From: an uncultured Hyphomicrobiales bacterium
GTDB taxonomy: Bacteria; Pseudomonadota; Alphaproteobacteria; Rhizobiales; Xanthobacteraceae
DNA: 64,000 nucleotides
NCBI GenBank assembly: GCA_903878085.1
Contig: CAIRGJ010000012.1
Span: 62,001-126,000, forward strand
Reading direction: 5' to 3'
This document shows positions 45,722-54,363 of the stretch, in pieces (positions within the stretch are counted from its first letter, which is position 1; each line of letters opens with the position of its first letter). Below the pieces are notes generated by a model, which made no database searches, was not told the DNA's origin, and saw nothing but the letters and a program-made list of their open reading frames with translations. The position numbers and the translations under genes were made by a program.

Positions 45722-47274
45722 GCCCGGCTGCGACATCAACGATGGCGCCGAAGACCCGGCGCCTGCTGATCACCGTCTGCGCCATGACGGCGACCATCAT
45801 GCAGGCGCTCGACACCACCATCGCCAATGTCGCGCTGCCTTATATGCAGGGCTCGCTGTCGGCCTCGCTCGACCAGATCAACTGGGTGCTGACCTCCTAC
45901 ATCGTCGCCGCCGCGATCATGACCGCGCCGGTCGGCTGGCTGGCCGATCGCTTCGGCCGCAAGGCGGTGTTCATCGCCTGCGTCGCCGGCTTCACCATCG
46001 CCTCGCTGCTGTGCGCGCTCGCGCAAAACATCGAAGAGATGGTGCTGTTCCGCCTGTTGCAGGGCATGGCGGGCGCGGCGCTGGTGCCGCTGTCGCAGTC
46101 GGTGCTACTCGACGCCTATTCGCTCGAGGAACGCGGCTCGGCCATGGCGATGTGGGGCGTCGGCGTGATGCTGGGACCGATCATGGGCCCGACCATCGGC
46201 GCCTGGCTGACCGACAATTATTCCTGGCACTGGGTGTTCCTGATCAACCTGCCGATCGGCATCGCCACGGTGGTCGGCATGACGCTGTTCATGACCGAGA
46301 CCAAGCGGCTGGAACATCTGCGCTTCGACTGGTTCGGCTTCCTGGCGCTGGCCGTCGGCATCGGCTCGCTGCAATTGCTGCTCGACCGCGGCGAGCAGGT
46401 GAGCTGGTTCGGCTCCACCGAAATCTGGGTCGAGGCGATCGTCTCCGTCACCGGGTTCTATTATTTCTTCGCCCATTCTTTGACCACCGACGAACCCTTC
46501 GTGCGCTTCGAGATGTTCAAGGACCGCAACTTCATCAGCGGCGTGGTGTTCATGGTGGTGATCGGCGTGGTGCTGTTCGGCACCATGGCGCTGGTCACGC
46601 CGTTCATGCAGAACCTGCTCGGCTATCCGATCCAGACCGCCGGCTTCCTGTTGGGCTCGCGCGGCGTCGGCACGCTACTGACTATGATGGCGGCGCCGCG
46701 ACTGATGAAGATGATCGAGCCGCGCTATCTCATTTTGTGCGGGCTGCTGATCACCGCCGCCACGCTGTATGAGATGTCCGGCTGGTCGCTCGACATTACG
46801 CAAACCAGGATCGTGGTCACCAGCATCGCGCAGGGCGTCGGCCTCGGCCTGCTGTTCGTGCCGATCACCGCGGTGGCGTTTCTGACGCTGCCCGGCCACA
46901 TGCGCAACGGCGCCACCTCGATCACCACGCTGGTGCGCAACATCGGTTCGTCGATCGGCATCTCGATGATGATCGCGCAGCTGACCAGCACCACGACGAT
47001 CATGCATGCGCGGCTGACCGAAGGCATAACGCCGTTCAACGGCGTGCTGCAGATGCAGGACATCGCCAGCAACCTGAATCTGGGCACCGACAGCGGCAAA
47101 GCCGTGCTCGACGGCATGATTACGCAGCAGGCGGCGCTGATCGCCTATCTCAACGATTTCAAGCTGCTGATGTTTCTGACGCTGGCGGTGATGCCGCTGG
47201 TGATGCTGATCGGCACCGCGAAGAAGGCGCCCGGCGCGGCGAAGCTGGACGAGCCGATCCACGCGATGGATTGA
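45718..47274 (+). CDS. emrB: MFS drug efflux permease, DHA2 (EmrB/QacA) family
   Basis: A 518-residue permease with 14 predicted membrane helices, the DHA2 layout. Motif C-like LDTTIANVALPYMQGSLSASLDQINWVLTSYIVAAAI, motif A GWLADRFGRKAVF and the GRxxQGxGGA-like FRLLQGMAGAALVPLSQ are present. It should expel hydrophobic toxic compounds through EmrA and a TolC-type channel. It overlaps emrA by four bases; a small membrane gene follows 44 bp after the stop. Confidence 0.95.
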   Translation: MSPAATSTMAPKTRRLLITVCAMTATIMQALDTTIANVALPYMQGSLSASLDQINWVLTSYIVAAAIMTAPVGWLADRFGRKAVFIACVAGFTIASLLCALAQNIEEMVLFRLLQGMAGAALVPLSQSVLLDAYSLEERGSAMAMWGVGVMLGPIMGPTIGAWLTDNYSWHWVFLINLPIGIATVVGMTLFMTETKRLEHLRFDWFGFLALAVGIGSLQLLLDRGEQVSWFGSTEIWVEAIVSVTGFYYFFAHSLTTDEPFVRFEMFKDRNFISGVVFMVVIGVVLFGTMALVTPFMQNLLGYPIQTAGFLLGSRGVGTLLTMMAAPRLMKMIEPRYLILCGLLITAATLYEMSGWSLDITQTRIVVTSIAQGVGLGLLFVPITAVAFLTLPGHMRNGATSITTLVRNIGSSIGISMMIAQLTSTTTIMHARLTEGITPFNGVLQMQDIASNLNLGTDSGKAVLDGMITQQAALIAYLNDFKLLMFLTLAVMPLVMLIGTAKKAPGAAKLDEPIHAMD

Positions 47275-47318
47275 GTGCGGCGCAGTTTACCGCCTGGATC
47301 AAAAATGCTAATCGTCGG

Positions 47319-47591
47319 ATGAGTAATCCGATGAGCATATTTCTCAAAGCAATCCTCGGTTTCGTACTGGGCTGCATTGGCGGCAGCGTAGGCGCCTTCG
47401 TGGTCAGTGCCGGTTTGATGCAGATTTTCATCTCGGCTGAAGAGTGCAGGTTTGAAGGCGGCTGCGGACTGGGCGCGGTGATGTTCGGCTTCTTCGGATT
47501 CTGGATCGGCGGCATCGTCGGTGCGATCTGGCTGGCAGTGCGCCAGGCAAAACGGCTCGAAGCCGCCCGCACCACGACGACCAATTCCTAG
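47319..47591 (+). CDS. Small two-helix membrane protein
   Basis: A 90-residue hypothetical protein with two hydrophobic helices (KAILGFVLGCIGGSVGAFVVSAGLM and MFGFFGFWIGGIVGAIWLAV) joined by a short loop with three Cys. The start is uncertain: ATG 47319 or 47331, neither with a clear ribosome-binding site. It follows emrB on the same strand and overlaps the convergent CoA-transferase gene end by four bases. I recognise no family. Confidence 0.6.
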   Translation: MSNPMSIFLKAILGFVLGCIGGSVGAFVVSAGLMQIFISAEECRFEGGCGLGAVMFGFFGFWIGGIVGAIWLAVRQAKRLEAARTTTTNS

Positions 47592-48709
47592 CGCGAAAAC
47601 TCTTTTCTGATATTTGCAGTGTGCTGCCCTAGCGCCGGCACCGCGCCGTAGTTGCGGGTTTCGTCCGCGCGCAGCGGCGCCGGCGCCGGCATCGAGGCCG
47701 GCCCGCTCGGGGTATCGACGGTGATCCGTCTTAAGTGAGGGTGCGTCGACAGCAGCGCGGAATCGTTGACCCGCGCGAAGCCGATCTCGGCGGCCTCCAG
47801 CATTTGCATCAGCGGCGCGACGTCATGGGCGGCAAAGACCGCGGCGACCTGGGCATCGGTCTCGCTGCGGTTCTCCAGACGTTTCGGCACGGTGGCGAAT
47901 TTCGGATCGGCCGCGAGCGCGGCATCGCCCAGCACTTTTTCTGCCAGCACGCGCCACTCGCGGTCGTTCTGGATCGCGATCAGGATGTCGGCATCGTCGC
48001 GCGTCTTGAACACGCCATAGGGCGCGATGGTCGGATGCGCCAGACCGATGCGCTTGAACGGATTGCCGTATTCTTCGTTCAGCAGTGGGATCGTCATCCA
48101 TTCCGCCATGCAGTCGAACATCGAGATGGAAATCGCGGCGCCTGCGCCGGTGCGCGAGCGCCCGATCAAGGCTTCGAGAATTGCCTCATAGGCGTTCAGG
48201 CCCGCGGCGATGTCGACGATGGACACGCCGACGCGCGCCGGGCCTTCCGGCCCGCCGGTGACCGAGGCCACGCCGGACTCGGCCTGGATCAAAAGGTCGT
48301 AGGCCTTGCGCTGTGCGTAAGGCCCGCTCTCGCCGTAGCCCGAAATCGAGCAGCAGATCAGCCGCGGATAATCCTGACGCAACCGCGCGACCGCGAAGCC
48401 GAGCTTGGCCAGCGCGCCGGGCTTGAGGTTCTGCACAAACACATCGGCTTTGGCGAGCATCGCTTCGAGCACGATCTTGTCGTCGGGCTTGCTCAGGTCA
48501 AGCACCACCGATTCCTTGCCGCGATTGAGCCAGACCAAGTGCGCGCTCTCGCCATGCACGATGTGATCGTAGCTGCGCGCGAAGTCTCCTTCCGGCCGCT
48601 CGACCTTGATGACGCGCGCGCCGGCGTCGGCCAGGCGACAGGTGCATTGCGGCGCCGCCACGGCCTGTTCCACGGAGACGACGAGGAGGCCTTCGAGCGG
48701 GAGCGTCAT
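47588..48709 (-). CDS. CaiB/BaiF family CoA transferase (family III)
   Basis: A 373-residue CoA transferase. Typical motifs: AAPQCTCRLADAGARVIKVERPEGDFARSYD, LVWLNRGKESVVLDL, ISGYGESGPYAQRKAYDLLIQAESG with the catalytic Asp in AYDL, and a C-terminal AEIGFARVND. It moves CoA between carboxylic acids in the cytoplasm, for example succinyl- to itaconyl- or mesaconyl-type acids. It starts 1 bp after the acyl-CoA dehydrogenase stop, so the two act on the same CoA ester pathway; the acid is unknown. Confidence 0.92.
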   Translation of the reverse strand: MTLPLEGLLVVSVEQAVAAPQCTCRLADAGARVIKVERPEGDFARSYDHIVHGESAHLVWLNRGKESVVLDLSKPDDKIVLEAMLAKADVFVQNLKPGALAKLGFAVARLRQDYPRLICCSISGYGESGPYAQRKAYDLLIQAESGVASVTGGPEGPARVGVSIVDIAAGLNAYEAILEALIGRSRTGAGAAISISMFDCMAEWMTIPLLNEEYGNPFKRIGLAHPTIAPYGVFKTRDDADILIAIQNDREWRVLAEKVLGDAALAADPKFATVPKRLENRSETDAQVAAVFAAHDVAPLMQMLEAAEIGFARVNDSALLSTHPHLRRITVDTPSGPASMPAPAPLRADETRNYGAVPALGQHTANIRKEFSR

Positions 48710-48710
48710 A

Positions 48711-49883
48711 TTAATACGATCTTGGCAGGCCGAGCACATGCTCGGCGAGATATGACAGGATCATGTTGGTGGAGATCGGCGCCACCTGATAGAGCCGGGT
48801 CTCGCGGAATTTGCGCTCGACGTCGTATTCCTCGGCAAAGCCGAAGCCGCCATGGGTCTGCACGCACATGTCGGCGGCGAACCACGAGGCGTCGGCGGCG
48901 AGCAGTTTCGCCATGTTGGCCTCGGGCCCGATATCCTCGCCGGCTTCGTATTTGCGCGCGGCCTCGTGCACCATCAGTTCGGCGGCGCGCATCTGCGCAT
49001 AGGCGCGCGCGATCGGAAACTGCACGCCCTGGTTCTGCCCGATCGGACGGCCGAACAGTTCGCGTTCCTTGGCGTAAGCCGTGGCCTTGGCGATGAACCA
49101 TTTGGCGTCGCCGACGCATTCGGCGGCGATCAGAATGCGCTCGGCATTCATGCCCGCCAGAATATAGCGGAAGCCGCTGCCCTCCTCGCCGATCAGATTT
49201 TCCGCCGGTACACGCAAATCGTCGAAGAACACCTGCGTGGTGGCGTGATTCATCATGGTGCGGATCGGCGTGATGTTCATTTTGGCGCTTTGCGCCAGCC
49301 GCATATCGACGAGGAACACCGACAGGCCGTCGGTGCGCTTCTTGACCTGATCGCGCGGCGTCGTGCGCGCCAGCAGCAGCATCAGGTCGGAATGCTCGGC
49401 GCGTGAGGTCCATATCTTCTGGCCGTTGATGACGTAGTGGTCGTTGCCTTCGCGCTTGGCCGTGGTGCGCAGAGCGAGCGTGTCGGTGCCCGAAGTCGGC
49501 TCGGTGACGCCGAAGGCCTGCAGCCGCAATTCGCCGCTGGCGATCTTCGGCAGATAGCGCGCTTTCTGCTCAGGCGAACCGTGCCGCAGGATCGTGCCCA
49601 TGGTGTACATCTGGGCGTGGCAGGCAGCGCCGTTGCAGCCAGCGGCGTGCACTTCTTCCAGAATGGCGGCGGCGGCGCTGATGGTCAGGCCGCTGCCGCC
49701 GAATTCTTCCGGGATCAGCGCGGCGAGATAGCCGGCTTCGGTCAGCGCATTGACGAAGTCGGTCGGATAGGCGCGGTCGCGATCGAGCGCGCGCCAATAT
49801 TCGCCGGGGAATTTAGCGCACAGCGCGCGCACCGATTCACGGATATCGGCATATTGGTCGGGTTCGGTGGGACGTTTACTCAT
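48711..49883 (-). CDS. Acyl-CoA dehydrogenase family protein
   Basis: A 390-residue flavoenzyme. N-terminal domain ALIPEEFGGSGLTISAAAAILEEVHAAG, FAD-binding QAFGVTEPTSGTDTLALRTTA and INGQKIWTSRAEHSDL, and the C-terminal QTHGGFGFAEEYDVERKFRETRLYQVAPISTNM segment are all standard. It oxidises an acyl-CoA to the 2,3-enoyl-CoA, passing electrons to ETF. The sequence resembles enzymes for short or branched acyl-CoAs. The ATG at 49883 is used; the longer frame reads through a palindromic repeat. It lies upstream of the CoA transferase. Confidence 0.93.
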   Translation of the reverse strand: MSKRPTEPDQYADIRESVRALCAKFPGEYWRALDRDRAYPTDFVNALTEAGYLAALIPEEFGGSGLTISAAAAILEEVHAAGCNGAACHAQMYTMGTILRHGSPEQKARYLPKIASGELRLQAFGVTEPTSGTDTLALRTTAKREGNDHYVINGQKIWTSRAEHSDLMLLLARTTPRDQVKKRTDGLSVFLVDMRLAQSAKMNITPIRTMMNHATTQVFFDDLRVPAENLIGEEGSGFRYILAGMNAERILIAAECVGDAKWFIAKATAYAKERELFGRPIGQNQGVQFPIARAYAQMRAAELMVHEAARKYEAGEDIGPEANMAKLLAADASWFAADMCVQTHGGFGFAEEYDVERKFRETRLYQVAPISTNMILSYLAEHVLGLPRSY

Positions 49884-49901
49884 CCGGCTAACTCTCGATT
49901 C

Positions 49902-49989
49902 GTCATGCCCGGCTTTATGCCGGGCATTCCCGCCTTGCTTTGCTGCCACTTGTAAGGACGTGGATGGCCGGCACAAGGCCGGCCATGAC
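49902..49989. repeat. Intergenic palindrome, GTCATGCCCGG type
   Basis: Two hairpins, ATGCCCGGCTTTATGCCGGGCAT and GGCCGGCACAAGGCCGGCC, with inverted outer ends GTCATG (49902) and CATGAC (ending 49989). It lies just upstream of the acyl-CoA dehydrogenase start and is related to elements at 35905-35973 and 56883-56981. Confidence 0.75.
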
Positions 49990-50022
49990 AGTGCTTAGGG
50001 GCGCAGGTTGCATTGCTCTAAA

Positions 50023-50937
50023 TCAAATCGGGTCCCAGTCGAATACCTCTTCGGAGCGCTCCAGCGGCGTCAGCGCGCCGCCGAACGCGCCCTTGAGTTG
50101 CGCCGCCAGCTTCTCCGGCGTCCAGCCGTCCGAGCGGTGAATGGTGCGGACCGGCCGCGGCTGGTTGAACAGGAACACTTCGTTGTTGCGCACCGACAGG
50201 ATCTGGCCGGAGACGCCGGACGCCGCGTCAGAGCCGAGATAGACCGCGAGCGGCGCGATCTTTTCTGGCGTCATTTCCTGGAACGCCTTGATGCGGCGCT
50301 TCTCCTCGTCCGTTTGCGCCGGGATCGACTCGATCATGCGGGTCCAGGCAAAGGGCGCGATGCAGTTCGAGCGCACGTTGAAGCGCGCCATGTCGAGCGC
50401 GATGCCGCGCGACAGGCCGACGATGCCCATCTTCGCCGCCATGTAATTGGCCTGGCCGAAATTGCCGACCAGACCGGAGGTCGAGGTCATGTGCACGTAA
50501 GCGCCGGAGTTTTGCTCGCGGAACAGGCCGGCGAGCGCGCGGCTCATGTTGAAGGCGCCGTTGAGGTGCACGTTGATGACGTCGGACCAATCCGACCAGC
50601 TCATCTTGTGGAAGATGACGTCGCGCAGAATGCCGGCATTGTTGACCAGGATGTCGACGCGGCCGAAGGCGTCGAGCGCGGCCTTGACGATCTGCTCGGC
50701 GTTTTTCGGATCGACGATCGACAGCGTCGAGGCGATGGCTTGACCGCCGGCTTGCTTGATCGCGGCGACGGTGTCCTGCGCCGGGCCGGCGTCGGCGCCC
50801 TCGCCTTGCAGGCTGGCGCCGATGTCGCAGACCACGACGCGCGCGCCTTCCTTAGCTAGCAGCATGGCGATGGCGCGGCCGATGCCGCGCCCGCCGCCGG
50901 TGACGATGGCGGTTTTGTTCGAAACAATGCCTGGCAT
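50023..50937 (-). CDS. SDR family oxidoreductase (HSD17B4/FabG-like)
   Basis: A 304-residue short-chain dehydrogenase. TAIVTGGGRGIGRAIAMLLA binds the cofactor; active-site residues appear in NNAGILRDVIFHKMSWSDWSDVI and SGLVGNFGQANYMAAKMG (Tyr-x3-Lys). The FHKMSWSDW and NFGQANYMAAK segments match the SDR part of peroxisomal multifunctional enzyme type 2, which oxidises 3-hydroxyacyl-CoA. The C-terminal ~60 residues are an extension seen in this group. With the ACAD and CoA transferase downstream on the same strand it makes an acyl-CoA degradation set. Confidence 0.9.
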   Translation of the reverse strand: MPGIVSNKTAIVTGGGRGIGRAIAMLLAKEGARVVVCDIGASLQGEGADAGPAQDTVAAIKQAGGQAIASTLSIVDPKNAEQIVKAALDAFGRVDILVNNAGILRDVIFHKMSWSDWSDVINVHLNGAFNMSRALAGLFREQNSGAYVHMTSTSGLVGNFGQANYMAAKMGIVGLSRGIALDMARFNVRSNCIAPFAWTRMIESIPAQTDEEKRRIKAFQEMTPEKIAPLAVYLGSDAASGVSGQILSVRNNEVFLFNQPRPVRTIHRSDGWTPEKLAAQLKGAFGGALTPLERSEEVFDWDPI

Positions 50938-51186
50938 TAATTCTGTCTCCCACACCGACCGCGCATGCTTCGCACTGCACGCGCTGCAATTCCTTAACCA
51001 AGGTCGCCGTCAATCTTGCCCTTGCAAGCTTGCCGTGTCGAGGCTCGCGCCTTTATTGACCGGCGAATACAGGCCTTCACTTGAAATGGTCCGGATTTCA
51101 CACATTTTTCACCGCAACATTTTACGCGGCCTTATTGCGGCGGGCGTTCAATCGAGATTGTCGGCGATCATTGGCTGGGGGGCCAA

Positions 51187-51948
51187 ATGTCATTCGGCAA
51201 TTTCGCTTCATTCGTAAAGACGCCTTTTGGTGCGCGATTGCTTCGCGGCGGCATCGCGGCCGCGCTGGCCGCTTGCACGATCTGCGCCGCCATAGGCAGC
51301 GGTCATGCCGCGCCCACCAGTTCCTTTGCAACGGTGCCGTTTCTCACGCCTGCATCGGCCGGAATAGATCAATCAACCGCAACGTCATTCAAAGAACGCT
51401 TCGAGGTTGCGCAAACATCGCGCGCCGGCGAGATGTTTGCGAGCCTGACTTATTACGTCCCGCAGACGGAACTAACGACGGCAAGCCTGCCACGCCGCCA
51501 AAAAATTGTACCGTCCGCCAAGGCACTTGTCGGGACCGCTTCGATGTACAACCCGACCGATCCAAAAGACATGGATGCCGGCAATGAAGAACTTGCGTCA
51601 GGGGAACGGTACGATCCGAACGGCTGGACCGCCGCGATCCGCACGGATTTGCGCGCCCAGTTCGGCGGCGTCCGCTTTGGCAGGAACTATCGCCCGGCAT
51701 TCGCCTTGGTGACGAGCGGCGGAAAACAGGTCGTTGTCAGAATCAACGACATCGGGCCGCTGAAGCGCGGCCGCATCATCGACCTGAATATACGGTCGAT
51801 GCGCTACTTCGACCCGACATTGCAGCTTGGACTCATTGGTAAAGTCAGCGTGACGCCTTTGGTTGGTCAGGATGTGGCGCTCGGCCCCGTCGACGACAGC
51901 CCACCGGTCAACGTCGCCAGCCGCTTTGACGAACTGCTGCTGCGCTAG
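51187..51948 (+). CDS. RlpA-like exported protein (double-psi beta-barrel)
   Basis: A 253-residue exported protein. A signal peptide covers about residues 1-42 (basic start, hydrophobic AALAACTICAAIGSGHA). The double-psi beta-barrel covers about 115-225: VGTASMYN, ELASGERYDPNGWTAAIRTDL and VVVRINDIGPLKRGRIIDLN, matching the septal lytic transglycosylase RlpA fold with its acidic catalytic positions. No lipobox Cys and no SPOR domain are seen, so it is a short secreted variant. It ends overlapping the convergent first MetE-like gene by four bases. Confidence 0.85.
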   Translation: MSFGNFASFVKTPFGARLLRGGIAAALAACTICAAIGSGHAAPTSSFATVPFLTPASAGIDQSTATSFKERFEVAQTSRAGEMFASLTYYVPQTELTTASLPRRQKIVPSAKALVGTASMYNPTDPKDMDAGNEELASGERYDPNGWTAAIRTDLRAQFGGVRFGRNYRPAFALVTSGGKQVVVRINDIGPLKRGRIIDLNIRSMRYFDPTLQLGLIGKVSVTPLVGQDVALGPVDDSPPVNVASRFDELLLR

Positions 51949-53045
51949 CCCCAAACTTCAGTCGCCACTTCGACGATCATCTTGAGCTTCGCCCACTGCT
52001 CGTCCTCGGCCAGCGTATTGCCTTCCTCGGTGGAGGCGAAGCCGCATTGCGGCGACAGGCAAAGCTGCTCGAGCGGAATGAACTTGGCGGCCTGATCGAT
52101 ACGGCGTTTGATCTCGTCTTTGGATTCGAGCCGTCCGGTCTTGCTGGTGACCAGACCGAGCACCACCATCTTGTCCTTCGGCACCATGCGCAGCGGCTCG
52201 AAGCCGCCGGCGCGGTCGCTGTCGTATTCCATGAAGAAGCCGTGGACGTTGATCTGGTTGAACAGAATTTCCTGCACCCCCTCGTAGCCGCCGGCGCCCA
52301 TATAGGTGGATTTATAATTACCGCGGCACATGTGCATGGTGATGGTCATGTCCTGCGGAATATCCGACATCGCGGTGTTGATCAGATCGCCGTACAGCGT
52401 GCCGAGCTTTGCCGGATCGTCGCCGCGCGCGGTCATCTGGTCGCGGTATTTCGAGTCGCACAGCATGGCGATGAAGACTTCGTCGAGCTGCAGATAGCGG
52501 CAGCCGGCATCGGCAAAACCGCGCACCGCCTGCCGGTAAGCCTGGCCGAGATCGGCGAAGAATTCATCCAGGCGCGGATAGATATTCTTGTCGATCGGCG
52601 TGCGCATTGGCCGGCCGTAGATCGCCGACGGCGCCGGAATAGTGATTTTCGGCGTGCGCTTCGTATGCGCCGCGACGAACTTGAAATGCTCGATCATCGG
52701 ATGATGGCGCGAGCCGAGCTTGCCGGTGACCTGCGCGCCTTCATTGCGGGTGGTGACGGCGGCGAACGCAACGCCGGTGTCCATGACGTGCTTCTCGACG
52801 CCGTCGAGGCCCCAGAGAAAATCGAGATGCCACCAGGAGCGGCGGAATTCGCCGTCGGTGATCGACTGCAGGCCGACGTCTTCCTGCTTCTTGATGACGC
52901 GCTCGATTTCGCGGTCTTCGACCGCCTTCAGCGCGGCGGCATCGATTTCGGCTTTGGCGAATTGCTCGCGGGCCTGCTTCAACGCGGCGGGACGCAACAG
53001 GCTGCCGACGTGGTCGGCGCGAAACGGCGGCTTGGTGCGGTGCAT
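51945..53045 (-). CDS. Cobalamin-independent methionine synthase II (MetE C-terminal-like) family protein, copy 4 in reading direction
   Basis: A 366-residue TIM-barrel methyltransferase-like protein, equal to the C-terminal half of MetE only. The zinc ligands appear in MHMCRGNYKST (His and Cys) and in the C-terminal CLSPQCGFASTEEG (Cys). The N-terminus RTKPPFRADHVGSLLRP is a hallmark of this stand-alone family. It moves a methyl or alkyl group to or from a zinc-bound thiolate. The presumed substrate loop SWWHLDFLWGLDG differs from the other three copies. Lacking the folate-binding N-terminal half of MetE, it is not a classic MetE. Confidence 0.88.
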   Translation of the reverse strand: MHRTKPPFRADHVGSLLRPAALKQAREQFAKAEIDAAALKAVEDREIERVIKKQEDVGLQSITDGEFRRSWWHLDFLWGLDGVEKHVMDTGVAFAAVTTRNEGAQVTGKLGSRHHPMIEHFKFVAAHTKRTPKITIPAPSAIYGRPMRTPIDKNIYPRLDEFFADLGQAYRQAVRGFADAGCRYLQLDEVFIAMLCDSKYRDQMTARGDDPAKLGTLYGDLINTAMSDIPQDMTITMHMCRGNYKSTYMGAGGYEGVQEILFNQINVHGFFMEYDSDRAGGFEPLRMVPKDKMVVLGLVTSKTGRLESKDEIKRRIDQAAKFIPLEQLCLSPQCGFASTEEGNTLAEDEQWAKLKMIVEVATEVWG

Positions 53046-53073
53046 GAGTTTCTCCCCCGCAGAATTGATTTTT

Positions 53074-53167
53074 GTCGTCCCGGCCGAGCGAAGCGAGAGC
53101 CGGGACCCATACTCCGTGTTCTATCGATAGGCCGCGACGTATGGGTCCCCGCCTTCGCGGGGACGAC
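53074..53167. repeat. Intergenic palindrome with GTCGTCCC ends
   Basis: GTCGTCCCGGCCGAGCGAAG (53074) and GTATGGGTCCCCGCC...GGGACGAC (ending 53167) are inverted ends, with the CCCATAC/GTATGGG pair inside. It matches the ends of the longer element at 38712-38898. It separates the first two MetE-like genes. Confidence 0.7.
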
Positions 53168-53169
53168 AG

Positions 53170-54276
53170 TTAATGGCCCCATACCTCTTCCGCCACCTCG
53201 ACGATGGTACGCAGCTTCGCCCACTGCTCGTCTTCGGCCAAGATATTGCCTTCCTCGGTGGAGGCGAAGCCGCATTGCGGCGACAGGCAAAGCTGCTCGA
53301 GATCGATGAACTTCGAAGCCTCATCGATGCGGCGCTTGAGTTCGTCCTTCGACTCGAGTCGGCCCGACTTCGACGTGACCAGCCCGAGCACCACCGTCTT
53401 GCCCTTGGGCACGAAACGCAACGGCTCGAAGCCGCCGGCGCGGTCGCTGTCGTATTCCATGAAGTAGCCGTGGACATTGATCGAATTGAACAGCACCTCG
53501 GCCACCGGCTCGTAACCGCCCGACGCGACGAAGGTCGATTGGAAATTGCCGCGGCACAGATGCATCGCGATGGTCATGTCCGGTGGAATGTCGGAGATCG
53601 CCGAGTTGATCAGCTTTGCGTAAATGCCCGGCAATTCTTCGGCGCTCTCGCCGCGCTCGGTGACCTGTGCGCGCAAGCTTGGGTCGCACAGATAAGCGAG
53701 GTTGACCTCGTCCAGCTGCAGGTAACGGCAGCCGGCGTCGGCGAAAGCTCGCACGGCTTTGCGGTAGGACTGACCCAGATCGGCATAGAACGCGCCCATC
53801 TCCGGATAGATCGATTCCGGGATGGCATCGCGGCCATAGCGGAAGTGCATCGACGACGGCGACGGGATCGTCATTTTCGGTACCACACGCGTATGCGCGG
53901 CGACATATTTGAAGTGCTCGATCATCGGGTGACCAGAGAAGGTGCCGAGCTTGCCGGTGACGCGCATCATCATCGGCTTGGGGTTGACGCCCTGGAACTT
54001 GATCTTGCGTTCGCCGAGATAGGCTTGCGCGCCATCGAGCGCGCCGAGGAAATCGTAATTCCAGAAGGCGCGGCGGAATTCGCCGTCGGTGACGGCTTTC
54101 AGTCCGACGTCTTCCTGCTTCTTGATGACGGCGGAGATCTCGCGGTCTTCAACGACTTTAAGTTGCTCAGGCGTGATCTCGCCGCGCTCGCGCTGGGCGC
54201 GGGCGTCTTTCAGCGCCTTGGGACGCAGCAGGCTGCCGACGTGGTCGGCGCGAAAGGGCGGCTTGGTGCGTTGCAT
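53170..54276 (-). CDS. Cobalamin-independent methionine synthase II family protein, copy 3
   Basis: A 368-residue paralogue with the same layout: MQRTKPPFRADHVGSLLRP at the start, zinc ligands in AMHLCRGNFQST and CLSPQCGFASTEEG. Its C-terminal third is the most like the 51.9 kb copy (INVHGYFMEYDSDRAGGFEPLRFVPKG). The active-site-adjacent segment reads AFWNYDFLGALDG, and the loop YLGERKIKFQGVNPKP differs strongly between copies. The ATG at 54276 is preferred over the frame start at 54288. The end lies 3 bp after the intergenic palindrome. Confidence 0.88.
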   Translation of the reverse strand: MQRTKPPFRADHVGSLLRPKALKDARAQRERGEITPEQLKVVEDREISAVIKKQEDVGLKAVTDGEFRRAFWNYDFLGALDGAQAYLGERKIKFQGVNPKPMMMRVTGKLGTFSGHPMIEHFKYVAAHTRVVPKMTIPSPSSMHFRYGRDAIPESIYPEMGAFYADLGQSYRKAVRAFADAGCRYLQLDEVNLAYLCDPSLRAQVTERGESAEELPGIYAKLINSAISDIPPDMTIAMHLCRGNFQSTFVASGGYEPVAEVLFNSINVHGYFMEYDSDRAGGFEPLRFVPKGKTVVLGLVTSKSGRLESKDELKRRIDEASKFIDLEQLCLSPQCGFASTEEGNILAEDEQWAKLRTIVEVAEEVWGH

Positions 54277-54363
54277 GGTTCGGCACACTTAAGGAGCTTC
54301 GGAAAAAAGCCGGCCGGCGTCTGGCGACGCCGACCGCTTATGATGTCAACTATAGGCGAAACT